From an uncultured bacterium (GTDB lineage: Bacteria > Actinomycetota > Coriobacteriia > Coriobacteriales > Coriobacteriaceae), in assembly GCA_905215065.1 (NCBI GenBank), contig CAJMOF010000027.1, positions 1 to 13,654 of the forward strand: a DNA stretch of 13,654 bases, in the 5' to 3' direction. A model generated the notes under the pieces. The model saw only the letters and a program-made list of their open reading frames with translations, searched no databases and was not told the DNA's origin. Shown one piece after another: positions 13,026 through 13,654 of this stretch. The translations under genes and the position numbers were made by a program. Position 1 is the first letter of the stretch; every line of letters starts with the position of its first letter.

Positions 13026-13654
13026 CTAATCTGCGAGGGCATCGCAAACGCCGTCGAGTAGGCGTACGGCGAGCGTCTGCGCGTCGCTGGCCGTGAAGGT
13101 GCCGTTGTAGCGCGTCATGCCCGTGAGCTCAATGCGAATGCGAGCCGGCTTCTGCTGCGCGGCGACATTGGCGGTGCGGATGCGCTGGGCCAGGTTGTGG
13201 CACTCGGCGAGGGCAATCGTGGCGCGTGGCGCGGCGTCGGCGGGCAGCTCGTCGCTTGCGATCTCGAGCACCAGGTCAACGTCGGTTGGGACCTCGGAGT
13301 CGCAGAGCATCATGCCGCTGTTGTCGGTCGTTGCCGTGGCGATGTTCCACATGCGCGAAGCAACGCTGCGTGCGATGGGGTCCTCACCGATAACGGCGAT
13401 CTGGAAGCGCTCGAGCACGTTGGCGGCGCGAGCAAAACCGATGCGGGACTCGGCTTCGGTGACCGAGGGCTTGCCCTCCCACACATGGTGCAGGCGGTTG
13501 ATGTAGGCGTAGGTGTCCTGGAAGGCCATGCCGTCGGCAAACAGGCCGACATTTTCCTGGAACTGCTGCAGGGCGGCCTCGGTATGCGGACCAAAGTAGC
13601 CGTCGTCTTCGCCACAGGCAAAGCCCAAAACGTTGAGAGCGCGCTGCAGGGCCT
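13026..13654 (-). CDS. Peptidoglycan-binding domain protein (5' end outside the window)
   Basis: Only the C-terminal 209 or so residues are present; the frame is still open at the right edge. The visible part starts in a PG_binding_1 repeat: ALQRALNVLGFACGEDDGYF, then FGPHTEAALQQFQENVGLFADG, the usual LN-LGF, DG-FG, T--A---FQ pattern. Such repeats anchor cell-wall amidases and related hydrolases to murein. About 150 further residues (from ESRIGFARAANVLERF to the stop) form a domain I do not recognise; it has no transmembrane stretch and lacks obvious catalytic motifs. The missing N-terminus may hold another repeat or a hydrolase domain, so a CwlM-like amidase is possible but unproven. tRNA-Gln lies directly downstream. 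Confidence 0.7.
   Translation of the reverse strand, partial: ALQRALNVLGFACGEDDGYFGPHTEAALQQFQENVGLFADGMAFQDTYAYINRLHHVWEGKPSVTEAESRIGFARAANVLERFQIAVIGEDPIARSVASRMWNIATATTDNSGMMLCDSEVPTDVDLVLEIASDELPADAAPRATIALAECHNLAQRIRTANVAAQQKPARIRIELTGMTRYNGTFTASDAQTLAVRLLDGVCDALAD

Noticed and set aside
12696..13061. A plus-strand frame across the tRNA-Gln locus
   Set aside because: It is the antisense translation of the tRNA (GFEPPTAGTKNRSS) and has no ribosome site.

Overview
The window looks like the chromosome of a GC-rich actinobacterium of the class Coriobacteriia, most like the gut genus Collinsella. This is an inference from the acpS-nnr-alr-tsaE-tsaB/rimI/tsaD gene order, the base composition and the codon use; no search was run.

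Positions 1-6987 hold a terminator from an upstream gene and then a tight forward operon. Its genes are holo-ACP synthase (acpS, with an unusual C-terminal tail), a bifunctional NAD(P)HX epimerase/dehydratase (nnr), alanine racemase (alr), a family 4 Fe-S uracil-DNA glycosylase, tsaE, and one 794-residue protein fusing TsaB, a RimI-like acetyltransferase and TsaD. The last two genes supply most of the tRNA t6A37 machinery. All gaps are under 15 nt or are overlaps.

Positions 6988-7796 are non-coding. They carry two long palindromic elements (7000-7152 and 7294-7429), then a sigma-A-like promoter with a palindrome in its spacer, then a roughly 235-nt leader. The leader encodes a short peptide ending in Ile-Ile-Ser-Val-Val-Ile-Ile, a set of mutually exclusive hairpins and a strong terminator. 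I read it as a ribosome-mediated attenuator responding to branched-chain amino acids, placed before cstA, a CstA-family permease (7797-9686). The idea links amino-acid starvation to peptide or carboxylate uptake and is the main regulatory candidate here.

After the cstA terminator comes a 730-residue protein (9870-12062). It has a winged-helix-like N-terminus, about 300 residues of charged low-complexity sequence, and a C-terminal TOPRIM domain that resembles the JetD subunit of the Wadjet plasmid-defence system. No jetA, jetB or jetC is visible.

Positions 12063-12912 are repeat-rich. They hold a third palindromic element, a 230-bp MITE-like segment with 34-bp inverted repeats, and decayed copies of the 3' end of tRNA-Gln. 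The intact tRNA-Gln(UUG) is on the minus strand at 12913-12987. It lies behind a minus-strand gene for a peptidoglycan-binding protein that runs off the right edge.

The three palindromic elements share a constant core of 68-69 bp between long, near-perfect inverted arms whose sequence differs at every locus. With the cstA leader, this is the strongest candidate for something undescribed.
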